Positions 47,246-56,304 of a DNA stretch of 64,000 bases are shown one piece after another. Source of the stretch: Allobosea sp. Root381. GTDB lineage: Bacteria > Pseudomonadota > Alphaproteobacteria > Rhizobiales > Beijerinckiaceae. Position numbers and translations under genes: made by a program. The stretch covers positions 62,001 to 126,000 of the forward strand of contig NZ_LMJT01000008.1 of the NCBI RefSeq assembly GCF_001429395.1. Direction: 5' to 3'. The notes under the pieces were generated by a model that was not told where the DNA came from, made no database searches, and worked only from the letters and a program-made list of their open reading frames with translations. Within the stretch, counting starts at the first letter, position 1. Every line of letters begins with the position of its first letter.

Positions 47246-48118
47246 TCACTCCGTCCCTCGACCAAAGCCGAACAGGCCGGTCGGCTTGAAGATCAGGATC
47301 AGGATGAAGATGGCGAAATAGACGACCTCCTTGAGGTCGGGAGCGATGTAGTAGCCCGACAGGCTGTCGACGATGCCGATGATCATCGCGCCAAGGAAGG
47401 CGCCGTACATGCTGCGCATGCCGCCGAGCACGACGACGACGAAGGCGGTCAGCACGAAGTAGGAGCCGATCGTCGGCGTCACCGGGAAGAGCGGCGTGAC
47501 CAGGGCGCTGGCGAGGCCGACGCAGGCCGCCCCGAGCCCGAAGGAGATGATGTAGATGCGGTCGACCCGCACGCCCATCAGCAGCGCGGCGTTGCGGTTC
47601 TGCGCCGTCGCGCGGATGGCGCGGCCGAGCGGCGTCCGCTGCATGAAGAGGTGCAGGCCGGCCACCAGCGCCAGCGCACAGGCCAGGATCACGAGCTGGC
47701 CGGAGAGCACCGTATAGCCGCCGAGCGGGACCGACTGGCGGGCGCTGGGCGCCGAGACGGAGTAGAGATCGGCGCCAAAGATCATCAGCGCCAGGTTCAC
47801 CAGCGCCGTCGAGAGGCCGACGGTGGCGAAGATCTGGATGTGCTCGTCGGCGTTGAGCAGCTTCTGGATGATGAAGCGCTGCACCAGCGCGCCGATGCAG
47901 AACAGCAGCAGCACGACCGGCACCGCCGAGACGTAAGGATGCCAGCCGAGCTTCGTCGCCAGCAGGTAGGTCGCGTACATGCCGATCATCAGGAACTCGC
48001 CATGGGCGAAGTTCACGACGCGGACGATGCCGAATATCAGCGTCAGTCCCACCGCGATGATGGCGTACATGCTGCCGAGCATGATGCCGTTGAGCAGCAA
48101 CTGGACAAGCACGTCCAT
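47246..48118 (-). CDS. Liv-type ABC transporter permease, LivH-like (module 2)
   Basis: A 290-residue inner-membrane permease starting MDVLVQLLLNGIMLGSMYAI, with LTLIFGIVRVVNFAHGEFLMIGMYA, RATAQNRNAALLMGVRVDRIY (ATPase-contact loop) and VVVLGGMRSMYGAFLGAMI. The length and helix pattern are standard. It lies four bases before the LivM-LivG gene. Upstream is a 208-base spacer with palindromic structure separating it from the binding-protein gene. Confidence 0.93.
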   Translation of the reverse strand: MDVLVQLLLNGIMLGSMYAIIAVGLTLIFGIVRVVNFAHGEFLMIGMYATYLLATKLGWHPYVSAVPVVLLLFCIGALVQRFIIQKLLNADEHIQIFATVGLSTALVNLALMIFGADLYSVSAPSARQSVPLGGYTVLSGQLVILACALALVAGLHLFMQRTPLGRAIRATAQNRNAALLMGVRVDRIYIISFGLGAACVGLASALVTPLFPVTPTIGSYFVLTAFVVVVLGGMRSMYGAFLGAMIIGIVDSLSGYYIAPDLKEVVYFAIFILILIFKPTGLFGFGRGTE

Positions 48119-48203
48119 GAAGGGCGTCTCCGAAGTCGGATTGTCGGTGGATGCGGTCGCGGCTGGCCGACTCGATCCCGTGCGCAGAACAATCGCCGTC
48201 GTG

Positions 48204-48256
48204 CCGGGCTTGCCCGGGGATCCATCGAAGGGCGCCGGCGCTCTAGGATGGATCCC
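48204..48256. repeat. Intergenic palindromic element, copy G
   Basis: A CCGGGC/GCCCGG hairpin (48204-48217) is followed by GGGATCCATC paired perfectly with GATGGATCCC (48217-48226 and 48247-48256) around a GCGCCGGCGC core. It lies between the module 2 binding-protein and permease genes, the same junction that carries copy B in module 1. Confidence 0.65.
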
Positions 48257-48326
48257 GGATCAGCGCCGCTGACGCGGCTTGTCCGTGTTGACGGCGCGGA
48301 TCGGGCGAAAGCCGTCACGCGCAGCG

Positions 48327-49535
48327 TCAGTTGGTGCCGATGCCGACCTTCATCTTGGCGACGGCAGCATCGGCCGGGAACACGGTGACGAGCTCGCCGC
48401 CCTGCCACTGCATCAGGAAGGGCACGGCCCGGCTGTTCTGGCCGCTCTCGGCGAATTTTGCGCCCCAGCCGGTCGCAGTGCCGCCCACGGGGATGTCGAC
48501 CTGCATCACGGCCGAGCGGATCGAGGCAGCTTTCAGGTCCGGCGCCGCGGCCATCGCGTCGAGGAAGACCAGCGCGCCCATGTAGTTGGCAAGCGAGTGG
48601 CCGGAGCGCGGGGCTGAGCCGTATTTCGCCTGGTACTTCTTGACGAACTCATCGACACCCGGCGCCGCCTTGGGGTTGGTGCGGAACTGGGTGAAGTCGA
48701 CGTTCAGCGCGCCTTCCATATTCTCGGCACCGACCGCCGTCATGGTATCGCGCAGCGAATACCCGCCGCCGGCGCCGATCATGGCCTTGGGCTTGAAGCC
48801 CTGCTCTTTCATCTGGCGGAAGAACAACACGGTGTCGTTCTGGTAGGAGGTCTGCAGCACGACATCGGCGCCGGCCGTCTTGAGCCGCAGGATCACCGGT
48901 GTCAGGTCGACCGACTTCGCCGAATAGGGCAGCGTCTCGACGACGTTGACGCCCTTCTCCTTGGCGCGGGCGGTCTGGTAGCCGGCCACAGTCTGCCCGT
49001 AGAGCGAGTCCTCGTGGATGATCGCGACTTTGAGCGACTTTGGATCGACCGCGAGTGCAGGCGCGATCGCCTCACTGACCGCGTCGACCATGCGGCTGGC
49101 GAAGTCGCGCGCGGTCGGGTTGGTGCGATAGACGTTCTTGAAGCCGCGCTCGGTGATCGGGTCCGAGATCGCACCGAGCTCGAAATAGGGCACGCCGGCG
49201 AGCTCTGCGACCTGCGTCGCCGCGATCGAGAGCGAGGAGGAATAGGTGCCGAAGATCACCGGCACCTTTTCGACCGAGGTCAGGCGGCGCGCCTCGCCGA
49301 CCGCCTGGTTGGGCTCAACGGCGTCACCCTTGACGATCTCCAGCTTCTGGCCCTTGAGGCCGCCAGCGGCATTGCGCTCCTCGATGGCGATCTCGAGGCC
49401 GCGGAAGCTCTCGTCGCCGAGCAGAGCGAGGCCGCCCGAAAATGGATAGAGCGCGCCGATCTTGACCTGGGCGAAGGCGTGGCCGCCCGACAGAGTCAAT
49501 GCCGCGGTCAGCGCCGCGCGCGTCAAAACCTTCAT
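48327..49535 (-). CDS. Liv-type ABC transporter substrate-binding protein (module 2)
   Basis: A 402-residue periplasmic binding protein with a Sec signal peptide MKVLTRAALTAALTLSGGHA, cleaved near AFAQ. The mature protein opens VKIGALYPFSGGLALLGDES, then AAGGLKGQKLEIVKGD and VPVIFGTYSSSLSIAATQVA, the usual HAAT-family layout. It is the first gene of the minus-strand operon and diverges from the quinone oxidoreductase gene. The ligand is unknown. A carboxylated cyclic or polyhydroxy compound would suit the downstream enzymes (inference). Confidence 0.93.
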   Translation of the reverse strand: MKVLTRAALTAALTLSGGHAFAQVKIGALYPFSGGLALLGDESFRGLEIAIEERNAAGGLKGQKLEIVKGDAVEPNQAVGEARRLTSVEKVPVIFGTYSSSLSIAATQVAELAGVPYFELGAISDPITERGFKNVYRTNPTARDFASRMVDAVSEAIAPALAVDPKSLKVAIIHEDSLYGQTVAGYQTARAKEKGVNVVETLPYSAKSVDLTPVILRLKTAGADVVLQTSYQNDTVLFFRQMKEQGFKPKAMIGAGGGYSLRDTMTAVGAENMEGALNVDFTQFRTNPKAAPGVDEFVKKYQAKYGSAPRSGHSLANYMGALVFLDAMAAAPDLKAASIRSAVMQVDIPVGGTATGWGAKFAESGQNSRAVPFLMQWQGGELVTVFPADAAVAKMKVGIGTN

Positions 49536-49638
49536 CTTGTCCTCCCTGGACGGCTGTCAGCGTTATTTCTTGCGGTCGGCATCGCGTGACGCCTCCCGGC
49601 CGGACGTTTCGCCGGCAGGCCGGATAATGCAGATAACC

Positions 49639-49654
49639 AAGTTGCCTGACAAGT
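49639..49654. promoter_or_regulatory. Possible GntR operator in the module 2 divergent spacer
   Basis: AAGTTGCCTGACAAGT contains TTG-five bases-CAA with near-symmetric flanks. It lies between the divergent binding-protein and quinone oxidoreductase promoters. The shape fits FadR/FCD regulators such as the one encoded at 52331, but the symmetry is imperfect. Confidence 0.3.
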
Positions 49655-49799
49655 ACGGTTTTGCTAACGCTTGACCGAGGCAGGGCCGACCCGCAAGCGT
49701 CTACACGAGCCCGCGCGAAGCGCCCGTTCCTGTCGGCGGCAAGCTGCCGCTTCAGAACCCGCGCCAGCGACAGAATGCCGGATGCAGGGAGAGACGAAA

Positions 49800-50801
49800 A
49801 TGGCATTGCCCCAGACGATGAAGCAGGTGCGCTTTGCGGGCCCGGGAGGCCCGGAGGTGATCGAGATCGAGACCGCGCCGCTGCCGCAGCCGGGGCCGGG
49901 CCAGGTGCTGATCGCGGTAGCCGCGGCCGGCATCAACCGGCCTGACTGCCTGCAGCGCGCCGGCGGCTATCCCCCTCCCCCCGGCGCGACCGAGATTCCC
50001 GGCCTCGAGGTTTCCGGCAAGATCGTCGCGGTCGGAGACGGCGTTGCGGCCAGCCGCATCGGCGAACAGGTCTGCGCGCTGGTGATCAGCGGCGGCTACG
50101 CGGAATACGCGGTCGCCGACGGGCCGCTCTGCCTGCCCGTCCCGAGGCCGCTCTCGCTGCTGGAAGCCGGCGGCCTGCCCGAAACCTATTACACCGTCTA
50201 CGACAACGTCTTCACCCGCGGCCGCCTGAAGAAGGGCGAGACGATCCTGATCCATGGCGGGTCGAGCGGCATCGGCTCGACCGCGATTCAGCTCGCCAAG
50301 CATGCCGGCGCGACGGTCTATGCGACTGCGGGCTCGGCCGAGAAATGCGAGTTCTGCCGCTCGCTCGGCGCCGACGAAGCGATCGACTACCGCGCACAGG
50401 GCTTCGTCGACGAGGTCAAGCGGCTGACCGATCGCAAGGGCGTCGATGTCGTGCTCGACATGGTCGGCGGCCCGTATATCCAGCGCAACATCAACATCCT
50501 CGCCCTGGAAGGCCGGCTGGTGCAGATCGCCTTCCTGCAAACCAGCAAGGTCGAGCTCGACCTGATGAACGTGATGCTGCGCCGCCTGACACTCACCGGC
50601 TCGACGCTGCGCGCCCGCTCGGTCGCGCTCAAGGCGGAGATCGCCCAGCATCTGCGCCGCGATGTCTGGCCGCTGCTCGACGCCGGCGCGGTGAGGCCGA
50701 TCATCCACGCAACCTTTCCGCTGGAGCAGGCGAGGCAGGCGCATGAGCTGATGGAGTCCAGCGCCCATCTTGGCAAGATCATGCTCGAGGTCGGCAAATG
50801 A
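49800..50801 (+). CDS. Zinc-independent quinone oxidoreductase (zeta-crystallin-like)
   Basis: A 333-residue medium-chain NADPH:quinone oxidoreductase. Landmarks are AAAGINRPDCLQRAGGYPPPPG, PGLEVSGKIVAVGDGV, the cofactor loop ILIHGGSSGIGSTAIQLAKHAG and DVVLDMVGGPYIQRN. Cysteine and histidine zinc ligands are absent, as expected for this branch (p53-inducible PIG3-like). ATG at 49800 has GGGAGAG upstream. It overlaps the following SDR by four bases. In this setting it may reduce an unsaturated ketone or quinoid intermediate, though that is a guess. Confidence 0.92.
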   Translation: MALPQTMKQVRFAGPGGPEVIEIETAPLPQPGPGQVLIAVAAAGINRPDCLQRAGGYPPPPGATEIPGLEVSGKIVAVGDGVAASRIGEQVCALVISGGYAEYAVADGPLCLPVPRPLSLLEAGGLPETYYTVYDNVFTRGRLKKGETILIHGGSSGIGSTAIQLAKHAGATVYATAGSAEKCEFCRSLGADEAIDYRAQGFVDEVKRLTDRKGVDVVLDMVGGPYIQRNINILALEGRLVQIAFLQTSKVELDLMNVMLRRLTLTGSTLRARSVALKAEIAQHLRRDVWPLLDAGAVRPIIHATFPLEQARQAHELMESSAHLGKIMLEVGK

Positions 50802-51568
50802 GCAGCCATCGCGGCAAGGTCGTGCTCGTCACCGGCGCCGGGCGTGGCATCGGCCAGGCGATCGCCGATGCGCATGCGGCGGCCGGCGCCAGCGTCGCCT
50901 ATCTCGACCATGATCCGAAACTGGCGGAAGCCGCATCTGAGGCCGCCCGCGGGCGCGGTGCGACAACGCTCGCCGTCGCGGCGGACGTTGCGGACGAAGC
51001 CTCCGTGAGGGCAGCGGTCGCGCGGGTCACGGAGGCCTTCGGGCCGGTCACCGTGCTCGTCAACAATGCCGGGATCTCACCGAAATCGGGCGCCGACGGC
51101 AAGCGCGCCAGGCTCGGCGAGATGGGCACGGATGAGTGGCGCCGCGTACTGGACGTCAACCTGACCGGCGCCTTTCTCTGCGCCAGCGCCGTCTTGCCGG
51201 GCATGCGTGCTGCCCGCAAAGGGGCGATCGTCAGCGTCTCCTCGGTCGCCGGAAAGACCTATTGCGACATCGTCGGCGTGCACTACGCCGCGACCAAGGC
51301 GGCGCTGATCGGCTTCACCAAGCATCTCGCCGGCGAGCTCGGCCCGGACGGCATCACCGTGAATGCGGTCTCGCCGGGACGCATCGACACGCCGCTGATG
51401 CGCGGGACGGCGCCAGACGCCAACGAGGCCGCGCGCATGGCGACGCCGCTACGCCGGCTCGGCAGCCCCGAAGACGTCGCCAAGACCTGCCTGTTCCTGA
51501 CCTCCGACGACGCCGCCTTCGTGACCGGCCAGGTCTGCGACGTGGCCGGCGGCTGGCTGATGACCTGA
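50798..51568 (+). CDS. SDR family oxidoreductase (module 2, plus strand, first)
   Basis: A 256-residue classical SDR with TGAGRGIG, the acidic residue after strand 2 in AYLDHD (NAD preference), NNAG, SVSSVAGK and catalytic YAATK. It ends VTGQVCDVAGGWLMT. It is coupled to the quinone oxidoreductase by ATGA overlap and lies 7 bases before the next SDR. It resembles 3-oxoacyl-reductase-like and polyol dehydrogenases; the substrate is unassigned. Confidence 0.92.
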   Translation: MSSHRGKVVLVTGAGRGIGQAIADAHAAAGASVAYLDHDPKLAEAASEAARGRGATTLAVAADVADEASVRAAVARVTEAFGPVTVLVNNAGISPKSGADGKRARLGEMGTDEWRRVLDVNLTGAFLCASAVLPGMRAARKGAIVSVSSVAGKTYCDIVGVHYAATKAALIGFTKHLAGELGPDGITVNAVSPGRIDTPLMRGTAPDANEAARMATPLRRLGSPEDVAKTCLFLTSDDAAFVTGQVCDVAGGWLMT

Positions 51569-51575
51569 GGGCGCC

Positions 51576-52313
51576 GTGATCGACTTCTCCGGAAAGGTGC
51601 TGCTGCTGACCGGCGCGAACGGCGCGATCGGGCGGGCCGTGGCGCAGCGCTTCCACAGCCATGGCGCGGCCTGCGTCCTGACCGATCTCGACGAGGACAG
51701 CACGGCCGTGTTCGCACACAAGCTCGACCCCGGCGGGGCGCGTGCAGTGGCGCTGCCGCAGGACGCGACGCAGGCCGGCGATGCCGCACGCGTGGTCGCC
51801 GCCGCTCTCGCACGCTTCGGGCGAATCGATGCGCTGGTTACGGCAGCGGGGTTCTATCGCGACCGGCTGGTCACCGAGATGAGCGAGGCCGAATGGCGGC
51901 AGTCGCTCGCGATCAATCTCGACGGGGTGTTCCACAGCTGCCATGCCGCCATCCCGCATCTGGCCGAGGGCGGCGCGATCGTGAACATCGCCTCGATGGC
52001 GGGCCATCGCGGCAGTTACGCCCATGCGCATTATGCGGCGGCGAAGGGCGGCGTGCTGAGCCTGACGCGCTCGCTGGCGCTGGAGCTGGCGCCGCGCATC
52101 CGCGTCAACGCCGTCTCGCCCGGGTTGATCGAGGGCCCGATGGTGCAGCCATTGCTCGCGAAGAAGCCGGAGCTTATCCCGAACACGCCGATGAAGCGGC
52201 TGGGCACCGCGGAAGAGGTCGCCGGCGTCGTGGCGTTTCTCTGCTCCGATCTCGCAGGTTTCGTCACCGGCGAGACCATCCACGTCAATGGCGGCCTTCA
52301 CATCGCCAGCTAG
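51576..52313 (+). CDS. SDR family oxidoreductase (module 2, plus strand, second)
   Basis: A 245-residue classical SDR starting at GTG 51576 (MIDFSGKVLLLTGANGAIG). The cofactor loop is TGANGAIG, strand 2 ends LTDLDED (NAD type), the usual NNAG reads TAAG, and ASMAGHRG precedes catalytic YAAAK. It ends VTGETIHVNGGLHIAS. It is the second of two adjacent SDRs, so the pathway probably has two alcohol oxidations or one broad step covered twice. Confidence 0.9.
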   Translation: MIDFSGKVLLLTGANGAIGRAVAQRFHSHGAACVLTDLDEDSTAVFAHKLDPGGARAVALPQDATQAGDAARVVAAALARFGRIDALVTAAGFYRDRLVTEMSEAEWRQSLAINLDGVFHSCHAAIPHLAEGGAIVNIASMAGHRGSYAHAHYAAAKGGVLSLTRSLALELAPRIRVNAVSPGLIEGPMVQPLLAKKPELIPNTPMKRLGTAEEVAGVVAFLCSDLAGFVTGETIHVNGGLHIAS

Positions 52314-52330
52314 CGGACACGAAGAACAAG

Positions 52331-53068
52331 ATGGTCGCTGACAAGCGCAGATCCGAGCAGCCGCGGGACGTCCTCGGGCGCGCACCTTCCCTCGCCGACA
52401 CGCTGGCCGCAAGGCTGCGCGAGGAGCTCGCATCGGGGCGCCTCAAGGCGGGTGAACGCCTGCCGACGGAGCAGCAGCTCTCGCAGACCTATGGCGTCAG
52501 CCGCCCGATCGTGCGCGAGGCTGTCGGCCGGCTGAAACATGACGGGCTGGTCCTGTCGCGCCAGGGCGCCGGCGCCTTCGTCGCCGATCCGAAGGCGAGT
52601 TCGGTGTTCCGGCTCGACGTCGCGAACTTCTCCGACAAGGGGGATCTGCGCCACATCGTCGAGCTGCTGATGGCGGTCGAGGCCTCGGCCACCGAGCACA
52701 CCGCCGAGCGCCACAGCGATGCCGATCTCGCCACCATCCGAGCGCGGCTGAACGAGATGCAGGCCGCCATCGACCGCGGCGAATCCGGTGTCGACGAGGA
52801 TGTCGCGTTCCACCGCGCCATCATCGACGCGACCGGAAACCCCTATTTCCGCGACCTGTCGGAATTCCTGGACCGGCGCGTGCGCACCTTCATCCGCACC
52901 GCCCGCGCCAATTCGGCCCGCCTCGCCGGCATGGCCCAGATCGTCCAGGGCGAGCACCAGGCGATCTTCGACGCGATCGTCGCCCGCGATCCGCAAGGCG
53001 CGCGGGCAGCGGCCGAGACGCATCTGAAGAACGCCGCGGCGCGGCTGGCGATCTATCTCGACCGGTGA
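52331..53068 (+). CDS. FadR-type GntR regulator (module 2)
   Basis: A 245-residue regulator with an N-terminal winged helix (LSQTYGVSRPIVREAVGRLKHDGL) and a C-terminal FCD domain with metal-binding residues (DEDVAFHRAIIDATGNPYF, HQAIFDAIVARD). Its start, ATG at 52331, lies 17 bases after the second SDR, so it is the last gene of that operon and is probably autoregulated. It likely also controls the divergent transport and catabolic operon through the spacer at 49.6 kb. The frame extends upstream through the SDR gene, but only the region from 52331 looks like this protein. Confidence 0.92.
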   Translation: MVADKRRSEQPRDVLGRAPSLADTLAARLREELASGRLKAGERLPTEQQLSQTYGVSRPIVREAVGRLKHDGLVLSRQGAGAFVADPKASSVFRLDVANFSDKGDLRHIVELLMAVEASATEHTAERHSDADLATIRARLNEMQAAIDRGESGVDEDVAFHRAIIDATGNPYFRDLSEFLDRRVRTFIRTARANSARLAGMAQIVQGEHQAIFDAIVARDPQGARAAAETHLKNAAARLAIYLDR

Positions 53069-53099
53069 GGCCGAGGCGGCAAGCGCCGCCCCGGCCTCA
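53066..53099. terminator. Strong hairpin between convergent GntR and DapA-like genes
   Basis: TGAGGCCGAGGCGGC pairs with GCCGCCCCGGCCTCA, a fifteen-position stem with one mismatch and an AAGC loop. The 5' arm begins with the GntR stop codon itself. It probably stops transcription arriving from both sides. Confidence 0.6.
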
Positions 53100-53108
53100 C
53101 CGCGAGCC

Positions 53109-54026
53109 TTATTTGCCCCAGCGCAGAGCCAGCGGATCCAGCTCGCGGGCAAGCTCGATCAGCCCGTCGCGCGTCTTCGGGTGCAGCGGCGTCAGCGGGT
53201 GGCGCACGGCCTCCGACTTGATCACCCCGCCCTCCTTCATGACCGCCTTGGCCGAGCGCAGGCCGCACTGACGGTTCTCGTAATTGATGATCGGCAGCAC
53301 GCGGGCATAGAGCGCCGCGGCCTGCTTGCGGTCGCCGGCCGCATGGGCGGCAAGGATCGGCTTGATCAAATCGGGGATCATCGCGCTGGTCATGGTGCCG
53401 GTGGCGCCGGCATCGAGATCGGCCATCAGGGTGATCGCCTCCTCGCCGTCGAAGGGCCCGACGATGGCGTCGCCGCCGGCCTCGATCAGGGCGCGCAGCT
53501 TGTTGGCGGTGCCGGGAACCTCGATCTTGAAGTAGCGGACCAGCGGCACCTCCTTGTTGAGGCGCACCATGAAGGGCACCGTCATGGTCACGCCGGAGAG
53601 CGGCGCGTCCTGCAGGATGACGGGCAAGCCGCAGGCATCCGTCACAACTTTGAAGTGCTCAATCATGCCCTGCTCGTCGGCCTTGAGCAGCGCGCCGTGA
53701 TAGGGCGGCATCATCATCAGCATCTTGGCGCCGGCATCGGCCGCTGCCTTGGCGCGCTGGGCGGCGATGCGGGTCGAGAAATGCGAGGTCGTGACGCAGA
53801 CCGGCACACGCCCGGCGACCTGCTCGATCGACAGGCGCATGACCTGGTCGCGCTCCTCGTCGGTCAGCAGGAACTGCTCGGAGAAGTTGGCGAGGATGCA
53901 GATGCCGTCGACGCCCTGATCGACCATCAGGTCCATGACGCGGCGGTTGCCCTCGAGGTCGAGGTCGCCGTTCTCGTGGAAGATCGTCGGCGCGATCGGG
54001 ATGATGCCCTTGTAGGGTTCGGTCAT
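53109..54026 (-). CDS. DapA-superfamily lyase, 2-keto-3-deoxy-L-arabonate dehydratase-like
   Basis: A 305-residue TIM-barrel lyase of the dihydrodipicolinate synthase/NAL superfamily. The Schiff-base lysine is K167 in VRYFKIEVPG. The usual GTTGE motif is replaced by ANFSEQF, and the usual YN.P by QDAPLSG. Those two substitutions are what I recall for L-2-keto-3-deoxyarabonate dehydratases rather than DapA. It would convert a 2-keto-3-deoxy sugar acid to a 2-oxo-semialdehyde. It is the last gene of the Tct transport operon, 36 bases after tctA. An IlvD/EDD sugar-acid dehydratase at the right edge could supply its substrate. Confidence 0.82.
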   Translation of the reverse strand: MTEPYKGIIPIAPTIFHENGDLDLEGNRRVMDLMVDQGVDGICILANFSEQFLLTDEERDQVMRLSIEQVAGRVPVCVTTSHFSTRIAAQRAKAAADAGAKMLMMMPPYHGALLKADEQGMIEHFKVVTDACGLPVILQDAPLSGVTMTVPFMVRLNKEVPLVRYFKIEVPGTANKLRALIEAGGDAIVGPFDGEEAITLMADLDAGATGTMTSAMIPDLIKPILAAHAAGDRKQAAALYARVLPIINYENRQCGLRSAKAVMKEGGVIKSEAVRHPLTPLHPKTRDGLIELARELDPLALRWGK

Positions 54027-54062
54027 GGCAAGGCTCGCAATCTAGCAGTGGCGAAAGCGGGT

Positions 54063-55574
54063 TCAGGCGGCACGGGTTTTGCCGAGCGCCCGCAGGCGGC
54101 GGAAGATGGTTCCGATCAGCGGCATCAGCAGCAGGATGAGGCCAAGCGACATCAGCGTCGTGACCAGCGGGTTGGACCAGAAGATCGAGAGCGAGCCCTG
54201 GCTGAAGATCATCGACTGGCGGAAGGCGTCCTCGGCCTTGTCGCCGATGACCATCGCGAGAATCAGCGGCGCGATCGGATAATCGAGCTTCTTGAAGAAG
54301 TAGCCGACGAAGCCGAAGATCAGCGCCAGCCAGATATCGAACTCCTTGCTCGCCACGGTGAAGGCACCGATGAAGCAGACCACGACGATCACCGGGCCGA
54401 CGATCGAGAACGGAATGCGCAGGATCGAGGCGAAGAGCGGCACCGTCGCGAGCACCACGATCACGGCTACCACGTTGCCGAGATACATCGAGGCGATCAG
54501 GCCCCAGACGAAATCGGGGCGGTCGGTGAACAGGGTCGGGCCGGGGTTGAGGCCCCAGATCATCAGGCCGCCCATCATCACGGCGGCCGTGGCCGAGCCC
54601 GGGATGCCGAGCGCCAGCATCGGTAGCATCGCTGCCGAGCCGGCGGCGTGGTCGGCCGTCTCCGGCGCAATCACGCCCTCGGGCTCGCCCTTGCCGAAAT
54701 TGGCGCCACGGCGCGAGGAACGCTTGGCCATCGCGTAGCTCATGAAGGAAGCCGCGGTCGGCCCGCCCGGCGTGATTCCCATCCAGATACCGATCGCCGA
54801 GGAGCGCAGCAGCGCGACCCAGTAGCGCGGCAGCTTGGCGGCGGTCTTCAGCACGTCGCGGGCCCGCACCTTGGCGCTGATTCCGTTGAAGCGCAGCCCC
54901 TCCTCCATGGTGAGCATCAACTCGCCGATGCCGAACAGGCCGATGACCGCGATGAGGAAGCTGACGCCGGCGAGCAGCACGTCGAAATCATAGGTCAAAC
55001 GGATGTTGCCGGAGACCGAATCCATGCCGATCGAGGCGAGCGCAAAACCCACGCCCATCGCGACGATCGCCTTGAAGGGCGAGGAACCGCCGAGGCCGAT
55101 GAAGCTCGCGAAGGTGATGAAATAGACGGCGAAGAATTCCGGCGAAGAGAAGCGCAGCGCGAAGCTCGCGACCCAGCCCGACAGCACCGTGATCAGGATC
55201 ACGCCGGCCATCGCGCCGATGCCGGCCGAGAGGAAGGCGAAGGAAAGTGCTTCCGTCGCCTTGCCCTGCTTGGCCATGGGGTGGCCGTCGAATGTCGTCG
55301 CCACCGATGACGGCTCGCCGGGAATGTTGAAGAGGATCGAGGTCGTCGAGCCGCCGAAGAGCGCGCCCCAGTAGAGCGAGGTCAGCAGGATGATGGCCGA
55401 GACCGGGTCCATCGAGAAGGTCAGCGGCAGAAGCAGGGAGACGCCATTCGGCGCGCCCAGGCCCGGCAGCACGCCGACCAGGATCCCGAGCAGCACGCCG
55501 GCCATCATCAGCAGGATGTGGTGCGTCGTGAGCGCGACCGAGAAGCCGTGCATCAGGTTGGCAATATTGTCCAT
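54063..55574 (-). CDS. tctA: Tripartite tricarboxylate transporter large membrane subunit TctA
   Basis: A 503-residue inner-membrane protein with about eleven or twelve helices. The family marks are GILVGVLPGLGAPNGVSLLLPLTF, ALFGGSTTSILFNIPGEPSSVATTFDGHPMA, and GGPTAASFMSYAMAKR in the second half with another PGS region (GIPGSATAAVMMGG). Secondary-type, ion-driven uptake of a carboxylate captured by TctC is the family role. It lies 32 bases after tctB. Confidence 0.94.
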   Translation of the reverse strand: MDNIANLMHGFSVALTTHHILLMMAGVLLGILVGVLPGLGAPNGVSLLLPLTFSMDPVSAIILLTSLYWGALFGGSTTSILFNIPGEPSSVATTFDGHPMAKQGKATEALSFAFLSAGIGAMAGVILITVLSGWVASFALRFSSPEFFAVYFITFASFIGLGGSSPFKAIVAMGVGFALASIGMDSVSGNIRLTYDFDVLLAGVSFLIAVIGLFGIGELMLTMEEGLRFNGISAKVRARDVLKTAAKLPRYWVALLRSSAIGIWMGITPGGPTAASFMSYAMAKRSSRRGANFGKGEPEGVIAPETADHAAGSAAMLPMLALGIPGSATAAVMMGGLMIWGLNPGPTLFTDRPDFVWGLIASMYLGNVVAVIVVLATVPLFASILRIPFSIVGPVIVVVCFIGAFTVASKEFDIWLALIFGFVGYFFKKLDYPIAPLILAMVIGDKAEDAFRQSMIFSQGSLSIFWSNPLVTTLMSLGLILLLMPLIGTIFRRLRALGKTRAA

Positions 55575-55606
55575 GAAGCGGCGCCCGTTTCAGCTGGTCT
55601 TGGTTG

Positions 55607-56095
55607 TCAGAAGCCCAGGAACCGCTCCAGCGGCCCCTTGAGAAGGCCGATCTGGAAGAACTTCTCCAGCGCGAAATAGAAGGCCAGCGCCGCGCCGAAG
55701 CCGGTCGCAAGCGTGGGAAGCCAGCCATAGCCGCCCTGGAAGCGCATGGTGAAGACGAGATACAGCACGGTCGCGACATACATGCCGAGCGTCGCGCTCA
55801 GCACGACGAAGCCGATCACCGGCAGGATGAACGACGCCACGCGGCGCGCCCTCTCCGCATCCAGGAAGATCTCGCCGAGCAGGTCGTTGCCGGCGAAACG
55901 GCGCGCGGTGGTCACCACGATGGTGCCCAGGCTGGCGAGCGCGACGAGCATGCCGGTGTAGAAGGGGAAGGCACCCGGCTGCGGGCCGGAGGAATCCCAG
56001 CCGATGCCGAAGTCGAGCGCGCCCCAGACGATGCCGAGCCCGAAGATCATGGTCGTCAGCGCCATCGCGCATTCGGCCCAGAAGCGGGTGATCAT
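55607..56095 (-). CDS. tctB: Tripartite tricarboxylate transporter small subunit TctB
   Basis: A 162-residue membrane protein with about four helices, starting MITRFWAECAMALTTMIFGL. The segment FGIGWDSSGPQPGAFPFYTG matches the conserved stretch after helix 1 of TctB. It sits between tctC (209 bases upstream) and tctA. The spacer on the tctC side holds no recognisable gene. Confidence 0.88.
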   Translation of the reverse strand: MITRFWAECAMALTTMIFGLGIVWGALDFGIGWDSSGPQPGAFPFYTGMLVALASLGTIVVTTARRFAGNDLLGEIFLDAERARRVASFILPVIGFVVLSATLGMYVATVLYLVFTMRFQGGYGWLPTLATGFGAALAFYFALEKFFQIGLLKGPLERFLGF

Positions 56096-56304
56096 GCTTA
56101 GTTCCTCGTCTTTCGACGGGCTGCCGGAGCGGCCGCATCATTGCGGTGAACGCAATGGCGAAGCAACCGAAGAGGCGCCCACCGACGGCCCCTGGCTGCT
56201 TCGGGAGTCTTGCGATGAAGCGCTGGGCCGCCCTTGGGGGCGATCCAGCCGGTTGGAGCTCCGCCGTACCTTGGCGAGCGTATTTGGCGAACCGACTCGG
56301 CGCC

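Noticed and set aside
56096..56304. Possible gene or duplication in the tctB-tctC spacer (GGCGATCCAGCC occurs twice)
   Set aside because: The repeated word is only 12 bases and one copy is the end of tctC. No open frame there has protein-like composition.
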